Shown here piece by piece: positions 1-8,059 of a stretch of 19,544 nucleotides of DNA. The position numbers and the translations under genes were made by a program. The stretch comes from Clostridium sp. CAG:967 (GTDB lineage Bacteria > Cyanobacteriota > Vampirovibrionia > Gastranaerophilales > Gastranaerophilaceae): assembly GCA_000433095.1 (NCBI GenBank), contig HF991444.1:1-19544 (forward strand), in the 5' to 3' direction. The notes under the pieces are model-generated. The model was given only the letters and a program-made list of their open reading frames with translations. It was not told where the DNA came from and searched no databases. Each line of letters begins with the position of its first letter. The first letter of the stretch is position 1.

Positions 1-38
1 TCAGTCTTTTGAGCAGACCCGATTGTATAAGCAGGAAT
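1..38. repeat. Left copy of 38-bp terminal direct repeat
   Basis: Bases 1-38 are identical, base for base, to 19507-19544. The repeat lies inside copy B of the tandem paralogs, in the stretch encoding about IPAYTIGSAQKT. The homologous stretch of copy A (around 1210-1240) differs at many bases, so perfect identity here is not typical of paralogs in this family. The simplest reading is an assembly overlap of a contig that closes on itself, leaving 19,506 unique bases. Confidence 0.95.
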
Positions 39-710
39 GTTGCTTTGTGAAGAACCAGTGTCAGAATAAATCGCAGAGTCTAATACTTCTTTCTTGCAGA
101 AGTATGGAGACCAAGTCCCTGTAGAAGTGTTTTGAACATATCTAACCATCCAATCCGCTTCACCGTATTGTTTGTTAAGAATTTCAATATATTCGTTTTC
201 TTCTTTCATTAATTTCTTTAATTGATCGTTAGATAATGTGTTTAGATATTCGTCATTACCTTTGAAAGCTTCTAATTCTTCATCAGTCATATCATCAATA
301 TCGGCATCATCTCTGGTTTGCATTTGTCTGAGCTCTTTAGCCCCAACATTGTAAGTATATGACCCGTCGTCATTTTGTTTTCTTGTGACAATAGATTGTC
401 CTGCCGCAATAGCCGCAAAATCATCAGTCCAAGAAGAAGTATAGCTTATTAAATATTCACCGTTGCTTTGCGCAATCATAGAAGAAATCGAATTGCTTAA
501 AGCTCCGTCTTCGAAAGTGTAAACAGTCTTAGTATAATCGGCAACCGATGGCGGAACCGGCACAGACATCCCTAACAACTGGTTGTAATAGTTAGCAGAT
601 TGGTTAGACAAAGTAGTTCTTTGTTGGTTAATCTGTTGTCCTTCATATTCAACGTTTGTTTTTCTGGCTGTAAGTCCTAAGAACCTAGCCTGTGAAGCTG
701 CCATACCCAT
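1..710 (-). CDS. Paralog B, N-terminal part (unknown function, runs off the left edge)
   Basis: The frame opens at ATG 710 with MGMAASQARFLGLTARK and stays open to base 1, giving 236 codons without a stop. The start is supported by a GAAAGGGAAAA ribosome-binding stretch just upstream and by exact alignment with the start of copy A. Residues 1-100 align almost without gaps to copy A. After WTDDF it has only about 25 residues where copy A has about 145, then it realigns at GAKELR, KGNDEYLNTLSNDQL and VQNTSTGTWSPYF. No signal peptide or membrane segment is visible; the N-terminus looks helical. Through the 38-bp terminal repeat it joins in frame to 19152-19544, giving 1,065 nt and 354 aa. I do not recognise a function. 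Similar multicopy proteins exist, as I remember, in Gastranaerophilales. Confidence 0.85.
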   Translation of the reverse strand, partial: MGMAASQARFLGLTARKTNVEYEGQQINQQRTTLSNQSANYYNQLLGMSVPVPPSVADYTKTVYTFEDGALSNSISSMIAQSNGEYLISYTSSWTDDFAAIAAGQSIVTRKQNDDGSYTYNVGAKELRQMQTRDDADIDDMTDEELEAFKGNDEYLNTLSNDQLKKLMKEENEYIEILNKQYGEADWMVRYVQNTSTGTWSPYFCKKEVLDSAIYSDTGSSQSNIPAYTIGSAQKT

Positions 711-747
711 GACATTTTCCCTTTCGTTTTTGTCCCTTGTGTTATAT

Positions 748-775
748 GTAACGGCACATGTCTCTATTTTCTTTA
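748..775 (-). promoter_or_regulatory. Sigma-28-type promoter for paralog B
   Basis: Read on the minus strand this is TAAA-N16-GCCGTTAC, with the -35 TAAA at 772-775 (followed by G) and the -10 at 748-755. The consensus known for sigma-28/FliA/SigD is TAAA-N15-GCCGATAA. The -10 keeps GCCG and differs in the second half. The spacing (N16) and the distance to the ATG (37 nt) match the better site in front of copy A (N16, 36 nt), which is the main support. Confidence 0.55.
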
Positions 776-853
776 ATTTTTTTATTCTTTTTTTGTTACA
801 TTTCGTAATGTTTAAAAATTCTTATTAGTCTAAAACGGGCTGGCAGTCTTTGT

Positions 854-2305
854 TTAACCGAAAGTTTTAAATGTTGATTCAGTATTCTTTTCAATAACTT
901 TTTGTACCGCATCCATTTCTGTTGATATGGCATCTTGTTCTGTATCTAATTGTTTTAATCTTAATTCTAAATTTTTATCTTGTGCTTGTATAATTTCAAT
1001 TTTTGCATTTATCTCTTGTATTGATTGGTCGTATTGATATTTATCATATTCATATTGGTTCATCGCATCATCGTATTTTTCCTGATCGGTGATGGTTTCG
1101 GTTGTTAAAGCATAGGTAACCTCATCATCTTCACCGGGATTTAATGTTATATTTATAAGACGTCCGCTGCTGTCTTGTTCAAGTCTTGCGTTAACTCCTT
1201 TAACTTCTTCTGTTTGCTTAGAAGAGCCTATTGTATAACATTTAATATCAGAACGTTGCGTGTCATTATTATCATAGATTGCATTTTCTACATCTGATTT
1301 TCTGTAAAAATATGGTGTCCAAGTTCCTGTGGATGTATTTTGAACATATTTAACAAGCCACTCTGTATCGTCAGGTGTTCCAAATTTTTCATTGAGCATT
1401 GCAATATATTCTTTTTCTTCTTCATATAATTGTGTTAACTGGTCATTTGATAAAGTCTGCAAATATTTATCGTTACCTTTATATCCGATAATATTTCCGT
1501 TGGAATCAAATTCGCAGTTACTTTTTTTGCCGAGAACTCTGAGTTCTGTTGCACCTACCATGTATCCTGTTGCAAGTGAGTAGCGTAAATCATTTTCAAC
1601 AAGATTTTTTAATTCTTCTTTTAGTGCATCGCTTGCTTCGGCTGTAGCAGGTGAAGTTTTGCATTTATACAGCAAATCAATAAATTTTTGAGAAATATCT
1701 TTACCGGCAATTTTATCTCTGATTTGAGCCATAATAGGGGCACTGCCGCCATACGGGGGACTAGGTTTATCACCCCAATATTGGTCGCCTGAAGTTACGG
1801 TAACCGTATGCCCGTCAGAAGTTGTGTGTGTGCCGACAGGAACAAGGTGAGCTAATGTGTGAATTAAATGCTCAATTTGGTTGCCGTCATGCTCTAAGGC
1901 ATAGATATAACAACCGCCTGCTGTGCCTTCGGTAAAATCTAAGAATAATTCGCTGTCATCTGCTATAACCGGTGCCTTGTTAATAAGGCTTGATTTTGCG
2001 GAAACAATAGAAAAATCATCTGTCCAGCTTGAATTGTAACTAACCGTATACTCACCGTTGTTTTTAGCAATCATTGATGTAATAGAATTTGTTAAAGAAC
2101 CGTCCTGAAAAGAATAAACTGTTTTTGTGTAGTCTGCAACAGAAGGAGGAACCGGTACTTCCATTCCTAATAAATTGTTATAATAATTTGCAGATTGATT
2201 GGACAGCGTTGTTCTTTGTTGGTTAACTTGCTGCCCTTCATATTCTACATTGGTTTTTCTTGCTGTCAAGCCTAAAAAACGTGCTTGAGAAGCCGACATA
2301 CCCAT
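854..2305 (-). CDS. Paralog A: 483-aa protein of unknown function, helical ends, variable centre
   Basis: Complete frame, ATG 2305 to TAA 854, with an AAAGGAAAT ribosome-binding stretch upstream. Three parts can be seen. Residues 1-100 are a helical N-terminus with SQARFLGLTARK and the motif PVPPSVADYTKTVYSF. Residues about 101-245 are absent from copy B, where about 25 unrelated residues stand instead. Residues about 246-483 are again shared, including KGNDKYLQTLSNDQL, VQNTSTGTWTPYF and a long charged coiled coil (about 415-478) with heptad-like spacing, ending ESTFKTFG. The C-termini of A and B are almost identical in protein while the DNA differs at many silent positions, so this is an old duplication under purifying selection. 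There is no signal peptide. Helical termini around a variable core resemble flagellar axial proteins in design, but I see no hook or flagellin signature. Function unknown. Confidence 0.9.
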   Translation of the reverse strand: MGMSASQARFLGLTARKTNVEYEGQQVNQQRTTLSNQSANYYNNLLGMEVPVPPSVADYTKTVYSFQDGSLTNSITSMIAKNNGEYTVSYNSSWTDDFSIVSAKSSLINKAPVIADDSELFLDFTEGTAGGCYIYALEHDGNQIEHLIHTLAHLVPVGTHTTSDGHTVTVTSGDQYWGDKPSPPYGGSAPIMAQIRDKIAGKDISQKFIDLLYKCKTSPATAEASDALKEELKNLVENDLRYSLATGYMVGATELRVLGKKSNCEFDSNGNIIGYKGNDKYLQTLSNDQLTQLYEEEKEYIAMLNEKFGTPDDTEWLVKYVQNTSTGTWTPYFYRKSDVENAIYDNNDTQRSDIKCYTIGSSKQTEEVKGVNARLEQDSSGRLINITLNPGEDDEVTYALTTETITDQEKYDDAMNQYEYDKYQYDQSIQEINAKIEIIQAQDKNLELRLKQLDTEQDAISTEMDAVQKVIEKNTESTFKTFG

Positions 2306-2341
2306 TGCAGGATTTCCTTTCCATTTGTTCCCTTAATGTAT

Positions 2342-2369
2342 TTATCGGCTTATTTAGCTATATTCTTTA
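2342..2369 (-). promoter_or_regulatory. Sigma-28-type promoter for paralog A
   Basis: On the minus strand the region reads TAAA-N16-GCCGATAA: TAAA at 2366-2369 (followed by G) and a perfect GCCGATAA -10 at 2342-2349, with the ATG 36 nt further on. The -10 is an exact match to the known flagellar sigma-28 consensus; the spacer is one base longer than the usual 15. It lies in the 102-bp gap behind the synthase gene, so paralog A has its own promoter. A near-identical layout precedes copy B. Confidence 0.65.
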
Positions 2370-2407
2370 GTAATCAAAAATTTGTCTTAATATTTCTTAA
2401 TATGCTG

Positions 2408-3718
2408 TTATAGAATTCTATGCGGCTTTGTAAGGAGGTGTGCATCCACACGTTCTTTTATTGCACCTTGAGGTTCGTAGTAAGGTGATACTGTCATAAT
2501 TTTTGCTGCAATATCTGGATAGTAGTAGATAAACCTTAATTCACTTGATGTAAGCGGCTTTTGAGTATGAACGTTTGCATAACGTGCAAGTTCAAGAATG
2601 TTTCTAGCTTCATGCTCATCTTTAAATTCAAGCTCAAGATTATCATATACGTTTCTAAACCCTTTAATACCACCATATTCACCTGTTGTAATCATTCTGC
2701 CTGTTTCAATAATTTCAGGTTCACCCCTTCCGAGTTCTTCAAAGTCGTATAATTCATAATTTCTTCGGTCTTTTAGTGCTCCGTCAGCGTGTATTCCTGA
2801 TTCATGAGCAAATGCATTATCACCTACCGCAGGCTGATTTATGGGAATAGGAACACCAAATGCATAAGCTGTGTATTTTGCAAGTTTCCATATTTTGCTT
2901 AAATCAATATTTGGATCAACATGATATTCATTTTTAAACCCTGCTGATTTTAAAATTGCCAGTAAACAAGAAACTAAATCAGCATTACCGGCTCTTTCAC
3001 CCATTCCATTGATTGCTGTATTTATATAAGCATCCACACCTGCATCAATTGCAGCTTTTGCTCCCATAATCGAGCAGGCTGTAGCCATTCCCAGGTCATT
3101 ATGGTAGTGAAGCTCTATAGGCATTTGAGTTTCTTTTGCTATTTTATAAATTCTGTCATAAGTTGTTTTGGGATCTTCGTAGCCTAACGTATCACAGTAT
3201 CTGAAACGATATGCACCTGCTTTCTTAGCTTCACGTGCATATCTGATAAGAAAATCAATGTCACTTCTTGAAGCATCTTCTGCGTTTACCCCGATAATTT
3301 CTGCACCTTTTGATTTAGCGCATTCAACAGCCTCTACGGTCATTTTGATAATATCATCGGGTGTCTTTTTGCCCATATATTTCCCGTTAATCATCTGTTC
3401 TGAAGTTGACTGTGAAAGGTTAATATTTTTCAACTTTGGAACATTTTTAAATGAAACTTCAACATCTGATGCTATACCTCTCATCCAACCGGAAAGTTTT
3501 GTACGTGAAATTACGCCGTGTTCGACAAGTTCAAGGTTACCGTTCAGATAGTTAAGTTCGTGCTGGGTTGTGGGAAAGCCAAACTCTGACTGGGTAATGC
3601 CCATATCGTCAAGCATTAAATTAATAATTGTTTTTTGAAGTTTAGCTAATCCTAAACGGGAAGTTTGTACACCATCTCTGTTTGTAACATCAACAAAGTA
3701 AATTTTGTTTTCTTTCAT
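2408..3718 (-). CDS. Homocitrate / 2-isopropylmalate synthase-family enzyme (DRE-TIM)
   Basis: A 436-aa enzyme of the family that condenses acetyl-CoA with a 2-oxo acid (LeuA, NifV/AksA, lysine-type homocitrate synthase). Visible motifs are the N-terminal metal/catalytic DVTNRDG (residues 10-16, a variant of DTTLRDG), HYHNDLGMATA with metal ligands H204 and H206, GMGERAGN (238-245) and AFAHESGIHADG (302-313). The long C-terminal allosteric domain of full LeuA is absent; the tail after the barrel is short, which favours the NifV/AksA/homocitrate type. The substrate cannot be fixed from sequence. The start has a strong GAGGAG ribosome-binding site 6 nt upstream. It is divergent from the TPR gene; paralog A follows behind its own promoter. 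No leu, lys or nif gene is adjacent. A 12-bp palindrome (2410-2421) overlaps the stop, but no terminator with a T-run is seen. Confidence 0.88.
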   Translation of the reverse strand: MKENKIYFVDVTNRDGVQTSRLGLAKLQKTIINLMLDDMGITQSEFGFPTTQHELNYLNGNLELVEHGVISRTKLSGWMRGIASDVEVSFKNVPKLKNINLSQSTSEQMINGKYMGKKTPDDIIKMTVEAVECAKSKGAEIIGVNAEDASRSDIDFLIRYAREAKKAGAYRFRYCDTLGYEDPKTTYDRIYKIAKETQMPIELHYHNDLGMATACSIMGAKAAIDAGVDAYINTAINGMGERAGNADLVSCLLAILKSAGFKNEYHVDPNIDLSKIWKLAKYTAYAFGVPIPINQPAVGDNAFAHESGIHADGALKDRRNYELYDFEELGRGEPEIIETGRMITTGEYGGIKGFRNVYDNLELEFKDEHEARNILELARYANVHTQKPLTSSELRFIYYYPDIAAKIMTVSPYYEPQGAIKERVDAHLLTKPHRIL

Positions 3719-3856
3719 CTGAACTCCTCGAAAAATCTAATACACATATATGTTTTTATTTATAAATAACTTGCATTTTTAAGGTATATTATTTACAATG
3801 TTTAGTATGGAACCTTTTATGAGTTCTGTCAAGCATCTTTATAAAAACATTATATT

Positions 3857-5449
3857 ATGAATAATACAAAACAACTGGAAAAAAAGATTAATAAAGAATA
3901 TAAAATCGGCAATGTTAAGAGTGCTATTGAACTTTGCCAGATAGGGCTGCAGGATGATCCTACAAATGCTGATCTGCATGTGCGTTTGGGGGATTTATAT
4001 CTTGCGTGGCATTTAGATATTTATAACTCATGCCAGTATATTGATGAGGCTATTACCGAATACCAGAGAGCTTTGGAATCTTATATTGATTCTGCGGAAA
4101 TTTATTTTAAAATCGGTCAGGCGCATTACTTTAAAGGTGATTTGGATAAGGCGGTTAACTATTTGGATACTGCTTTAACTAAAAATCCTAAATTAGGTAA
4201 AGCTTATTATCTGCTTGCTGAAACTTATACAAAAAAAGCCCGTTTTTTGGAAGCTTCTTTGAATGCTAAAAAAGCTGTTAAGTGCTCACCTTGCGCAAAT
4301 TCTTGTGCTCACTTTTTGCTTTCAAATCTGTATAATGTTTCTTCTGCAAGAAGTTTTAAAAACTTTGCTTTATCTAAATTTGAGTTTATTTTGTCATTGT
4401 TGACACTTCCGTTTGATAAAATTGCATTGGGAAATGTTGCAAGATCATTATCTTATTTGAAATTTTTTCCTATATTAATTAGAGGTGCTTATCAGGTTCA
4501 GACCAAAGCTTATAATGATGCTTTGGAAACGTATATTGAAGCAATTGAAAAAGCTCCGGGATTTATACCTTTATACTGTCTGCTTGGTGATGTATACAGA
4601 GCTTTGGGACAGTTTGACGATGCTATTACTGAATATAAAATGGCAATTTGGCTTGACAGCTTAAATATTAATGCATACAGACATCTTTGTGCTGCCTATG
4701 AAGAACAGGGCGATTATGACAGTGCTGTTGAAATTTATGAAAAACTTATTCAAATTATGCCTAATATGCCTGATGTGCATTCAAATCTTGCTAACATTTT
4801 GTACGTAAAAGGTGATATTGAAAACGCTATTTCACATTTTCAAACAGCAGTTACCCTTAACCCTAAAAAACAGTGGACAAGTATTATTAACCAGACATTA
4901 GGTTTTGTATATCAGGAAACAAAAAATGATTTAAATGCAGCAATCAGTTCTTATCAAAGTGCATATCTTTTAACTCCTAAAGATATTGATATTTACGTAA
5001 ATCTGGGAAGTGCATTTTATGATAAAGAGGATATTGATAATGCATTGCAGGTTTATAGAAATGCATTGGATTTAGATCCCAAAAATGCTCAAATTCATTG
5101 TAATTTAGGTTTTTTATACTGGGGTAAAGGCGATATTGATGAAGCTTTGAAAGAGTACAGCCTTGCAATTGAGTACAAGCCTGATTATGACATTGCTTAT
5201 AACAATATGGGTGTAATTTATCTTGACGATTTAGGACGTGTCAGACAGGCAATTGATTTATTCAAAAAATCAGTTGAATTTAACCCTAATTACGCACTGG
5301 CGCATTTTAATCTTGCACGTGCAATTGCTATTACAGGCGATAAGATTGAAGCTGCAAAACTTTATCAAATCGCACAGGATATTAACAAAGTTACAAATGA
5401 AATCGATCCTCAAGATATTTTAGATAAGATAAACGCTTTATTCAGTTAA
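3857..5449 (+). CDS. TPR-repeat protein, 530 aa
   Basis: Almost the whole protein is tetratricopeptide repeats of 34 residues, about 11-12 of them, with the usual pattern of a small residue at position 8, Tyr at 11, Gly at 15 and Asp-Pro or Asn-Pro at the end of the unit (for example NALDLDPKNAQIHCNLGFLY). A break between the fourth and fifth repeats (about residues 150-215) is hydrophobic and irregular. There is no signal peptide and no enzyme domain, so a cytoplasmic scaffold or adaptor role is likely; the partner is unknown. No Shine-Dalgarno sequence precedes the ATG. A weak TATAAA at 3840-3845 would leave only about 5 nt of leader. It converges on the 5455-6189 gene with 5 bp between the stops and no terminator hairpin visible there. 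Confidence 0.9.
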   Translation: MNNTKQLEKKINKEYKIGNVKSAIELCQIGLQDDPTNADLHVRLGDLYLAWHLDIYNSCQYIDEAITEYQRALESYIDSAEIYFKIGQAHYFKGDLDKAVNYLDTALTKNPKLGKAYYLLAETYTKKARFLEASLNAKKAVKCSPCANSCAHFLLSNLYNVSSARSFKNFALSKFEFILSLLTLPFDKIALGNVARSLSYLKFFPILIRGAYQVQTKAYNDALETYIEAIEKAPGFIPLYCLLGDVYRALGQFDDAITEYKMAIWLDSLNINAYRHLCAAYEEQGDYDSAVEIYEKLIQIMPNMPDVHSNLANILYVKGDIENAISHFQTAVTLNPKKQWTSIINQTLGFVYQETKNDLNAAISSYQSAYLLTPKDIDIYVNLGSAFYDKEDIDNALQVYRNALDLDPKNAQIHCNLGFLYWGKGDIDEALKEYSLAIEYKPDYDIAYNNMGVIYLDDLGRVRQAIDLFKKSVEFNPNYALAHFNLARAIAITGDKIEAAKLYQIAQDINKVTNEIDPQDILDKINALFS

Positions 5450-5454
5450 TTTAA

Positions 5455-6189
5455 TTATTTGTAAATTTTGTTATGTATTTGTACCTGTGTTACGTACATA
5501 TCTTCGCATGCGCCGGAGCCTCTGCTTGTTGAATCTCTATCGTGTCTTGACATACTTGTTCGTGCGACAAGTTCGTTTTTATCAGTGTAAATATCTACCA
5601 AATAGCCGTCAAGTTTTACAATATCATTTTTTTTGATAGTAAGCAAAGCCCCCATAACATTGGCATTTTTAGGTATAAGATGTGTATGAGAAACATGAGA
5701 ACTTACGTATCCTAAATCCCAAACAGTATTATCATAAGGAGGTTTTGACCTCCATTCAAGTCTTCTGCTTTGCCCTAGGCTTTTATAAGATTTAAATTTC
5801 CAGTGTTTATACAGTATATTTTTATCAACAGCAAGTTCTCCCCATGCTACTCCTATGTCCATTAAACAGATATCATCAAAAGTGCTTCTCATAATATCTC
5901 TGAACCAGAAGTTTGTATTCTTGGCTAAGACAAGTCCCGATAGTGTATATTTTGCCTGAGGTCTTAAAATAAACCTGTTCTTATCACCTTTTGCAGTTAT
6001 AATATCGTTATTTCTCAGATCAATTTGTATTGGCTCACTGAACGTATCAATTTGTTGTGCGCTTGTAGAGGTTACTTTAGGAAAGCTGTATTGCAATCTG
6101 AACATTGCATCCCCGAGAATTGAATTTAGACAAATTAATATGAAAGCTATAAATGAAACTTTGCAAAACCAATTCCAAATATCTTCCAT
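5455..6189 (-). CDS. Membrane-anchored protein of unknown function, 244 aa
   Basis: One hydrophobic segment (residues about 9-26) near the N-terminus looks like an uncleaved anchor, with the rest probably outside the cytoplasm. The soluble part has conserved-looking blocks: DICLMDIGVAWGELA (106-120), HTHLIPKNANV (168-178), KKNDIVKLDGYLVDIY (186-201) and SRHDRDS...GSGACEDMYV (214-233). From memory, uncharacterised proteins with a lone WG block, an HLIP block and a GACE-type end occur in several proteobacteria; I know of no tested function. The gene follows the histidine kinase by 7 nt, and its AGGGG ribosome-binding site overlaps the kinase stop codon, so the two are almost surely co-transcribed and translationally coupled. 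Confidence 0.85.
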   Translation of the reverse strand: MEDIWNWFCKVSFIAFILICLNSILGDAMFRLQYSFPKVTSTSAQQIDTFSEPIQIDLRNNDIITAKGDKNRFILRPQAKYTLSGLVLAKNTNFWFRDIMRSTFDDICLMDIGVAWGELAVDKNILYKHWKFKSYKSLGQSRRLEWRSKPPYDNTVWDLGYVSSHVSHTHLIPKNANVMGALLTIKKNDIVKLDGYLVDIYTDKNELVARTSMSRHDRDSTSRGSGACEDMYVTQVQIHNKIYK

Positions 6190-6196
6190 ATAACCC

Positions 6197-7972
6197 CTAT
6201 ACTAAAGTTTCTTCATTAACATTTATCGGTAAAATAAAACCGAAAGTTGAGCCTTTGCCTATTTCTGAATTAACATATACTTTGCCGTTATGATATTTTT
6301 CTATTGTCATTTTTACGAGGTGCAGCCCCAAACCTGTTCCTTTTACAGTATGAGTGTTGTTTTCTACTCTGAAAAATCTGTCAAAAATCTTTTTCTGATA
6401 TTCCGGAGCAATTCCGCAGCCTTCGTCGCTGACAGAAACATCTATGTTGTTGTCTTTTTTAGATATATTAACTCTGATTGTTGAATTCTGAGGTGAATAT
6501 TTAATCGCATTTGATAAAAGGTTTGTTAATGCACGTTCTATTCCGTCGTAGTTAAATAAAAATTCAGGAATATCATTATCTTTACTTACTGATATTGTTA
6601 CGTTGTGTTCTTTGGTTAATACGTTAACCTGATTAACGCAGTTTTGGACCACTTCATCAATATTGTTTAAAGTTTTTTCCATTTGTGCATTTGATTCCAT
6701 TCTTGAGAAGTCCAAAATGTCGTTTACCATTCTGTTAAGTCTTATAATTTCCTGATTGATTGTTCCGATAAATTCTTTTTGAGTATCGTAATCAAATTCG
6801 TTGCCGAAGTTATAAAGCGTGTCAATATAGCTTCGTAGAACAGTAACAGGTGTTCTAAGTTCGTGGGAAACATTTGATATAAATGTCGAACGCATAGCAT
6901 CCATTTCGGCTTCTTTTGTCATATCAATAAGAACAATAATATATCCTACATAATCCTTGTTGCGTGTGAACATTGGAGAAATAATTGATTTAATAACCCG
7001 TTTATCAACCTGAATATTAAATTCAAGCGGTTTATTTTCCATAATTTCAATAGGAGTGTCTTTAAATTCTTCGATTTTGGTTTTAAAGCAATAATTACCT
7101 TCAGTGTCTATGTATTCTTGAATTTTTGTATTTAACATTTGGTCTTCTTCAAGATCGAGAAGATTGTGTGCATGATTGTTAACCAGAACAACATTGTCGT
7201 TGTTGTCGCATACGACAACACCGTTTGCAATACTCATAAGAACTGCTTCAAGTTTGTTGCGTTCAAGCGTGAGTTGTTCAATATTCTGCTCTTCATAGAT
7301 GTGAAGTCTGTTAGACATGTTGTTAAATGAGTTAAACAGTTCTTTAACTTCAGAACTTACATCTTTATCCTGAATAGTATAGCCGAATTCGCCTGTAGAG
7401 ATTTTTTGAACACCTTCATGAAGTATTCTTAATTCTCTTGTAATTAAGTATGTATTAATAAGGATAACAAATGCAAATACTATCCACGCAACGGTAAATA
7501 CAAACAGTAATGAAGCTCTGGTAGTTGAAGAAATCTGGTTTATTATGCTTCCTGAAAGACCTACTGTTACGGAACCGACATTTTCGCTGTCAGATGCAAT
7601 CATGGGTGAGCTTACTATTATACTCGGGGTATTGGAGCGCTTCTGTTCTTTTGTAGTAACCTTATATAACAATTTGCCCTGTGCATTTCTGAACTCGATA
7701 AATACAATATCATTATGCGAAGCAACAATTGTATCTGCGTGTTCTTTCAATGTCCCAAGCACCTGATTTTCCGGAGTATTTGAAGCTAGTTCCGCACACT
7801 CAATCGCAAGAGCTTTAGAAACTATTTGTCCAAAGTTTTGATATCCCTCATTCAGTTTTTTCTGTATATTAAATATCGCAAAAACAGCTATTGAAATAAT
7901 TAAGAAAGTACTGAGCACCAACCCGAATATTATCAAGCGATTTTGCGTTGTTAAACTCACTTGTTTGTTCAT
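6197..7972 (-). CDS. Membrane sensor histidine kinase (HAMP-PAS-HisKA-HATPase)
   Basis: Sensor kinase of a two-component system with WalK/VicK-like order. Numbered from a TTG two codons upstream of the ATG used here: transmembrane 1 about 14-36, extracytoplasmic sensor about 37-155, transmembrane 2 about 156-180, HAMP about 181-233, PAS about 241-350, HisKA with phospho-acceptor His372 in SHELRTP, then the HATPase with N-box NLLSNAIKYS (487-496), DEGCGIAP (518-525) and GTGLGL (547-552). All catalytic motifs are intact. I chose ATG 7972 over the TTG at 7978 because the promoter at 7980-8008 predicts transcription starting at 7973. No Shine-Dalgarno precedes it. No response regulator lies in the window, so its partner is encoded elsewhere; the only co-transcribed gene is the small membrane protein behind it. 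Confidence 0.93.
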   Translation of the reverse strand: MNKQVSLTTQNRLIIFGLVLSTFLIISIAVFAIFNIQKKLNEGYQNFGQIVSKALAIECAELASNTPENQVLGTLKEHADTIVASHNDIVFIEFRNAQGKLLYKVTTKEQKRSNTPSIIVSSPMIASDSENVGSVTVGLSGSIINQISSTTRASLLFVFTVAWIVFAFVILINTYLITRELRILHEGVQKISTGEFGYTIQDKDVSSEVKELFNSFNNMSNRLHIYEEQNIEQLTLERNKLEAVLMSIANGVVVCDNNDNVVLVNNHAHNLLDLEEDQMLNTKIQEYIDTEGNYCFKTKIEEFKDTPIEIMENKPLEFNIQVDKRVIKSIISPMFTRNKDYVGYIIVLIDMTKEAEMDAMRSTFISNVSHELRTPVTVLRSYIDTLYNFGNEFDYDTQKEFIGTINQEIIRLNRMVNDILDFSRMESNAQMEKTLNNIDEVVQNCVNQVNVLTKEHNVTISVSKDNDIPEFLFNYDGIERALTNLLSNAIKYSPQNSTIRVNISKKDNNIDVSVSDEGCGIAPEYQKKIFDRFFRVENNTHTVKGTGLGLHLVKMTIEKYHNGKVYVNSEIGKGSTFGFILPINVNEETLV

Positions 7973-7979
7973 ATTCAAA

Positions 7980-8008
7980 ATTATACCATTTTAAAATATT
8001 AGAGGCAA
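7980..8008 (-). promoter_or_regulatory. Sigma-70-type promoter for the histidine kinase, predicted leaderless
   Basis: On the minus strand: -35 TTGCCT (8003-8008), 17-bp spacer, perfect -10 TATAAT (7980-7985), preceded by TGG as an extended -10. The expected start of transcription is 7973, one base before the ATG at 7972, so the message would have practically no 5' leader. This agrees with the lack of a Shine-Dalgarno sequence. Confidence 0.7.
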
Positions 8009-8022
8009 GTCAAAAATATAAA

Positions 8023-8049
8023 AAAAGACTGCTGTGAAAGCAGTCTTTT
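8023..8049 (-). terminator. Rho-independent terminator behind the FAD dehydrogenase
   Basis: Perfect 11-bp stem, AAAAGACTGCT paired with AGCAGTCTTTT, around a 5-nt loop. On the minus strand it is followed by a run of T. It starts 10 bp after the dehydrogenase stop and separates that unit from the kinase promoter. Confidence 0.9.
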
Positions 8050-8059
8050 AAAATTTGGT

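Noticed and set aside
2380..2421. Terminator behind the synthase gene
   Set aside because: The palindrome ATAGAATTCTAT overlaps the stop, but it is AT-rich and no T-run follows it.
3756..3769. 14-bp palindrome TTATTTATAAATAA upstream of the synthase gene as an operator
   Set aside because: Made only of A and T in an AT-rich divergent gap, so chance is likely, and there is no second copy elsewhere.
7973..7978. TTG start two codons upstream for the histidine kinase
   Set aside because: The predicted transcription start is 7973, so the TTG would not be fully in the message; ATG 7972 is preferred.
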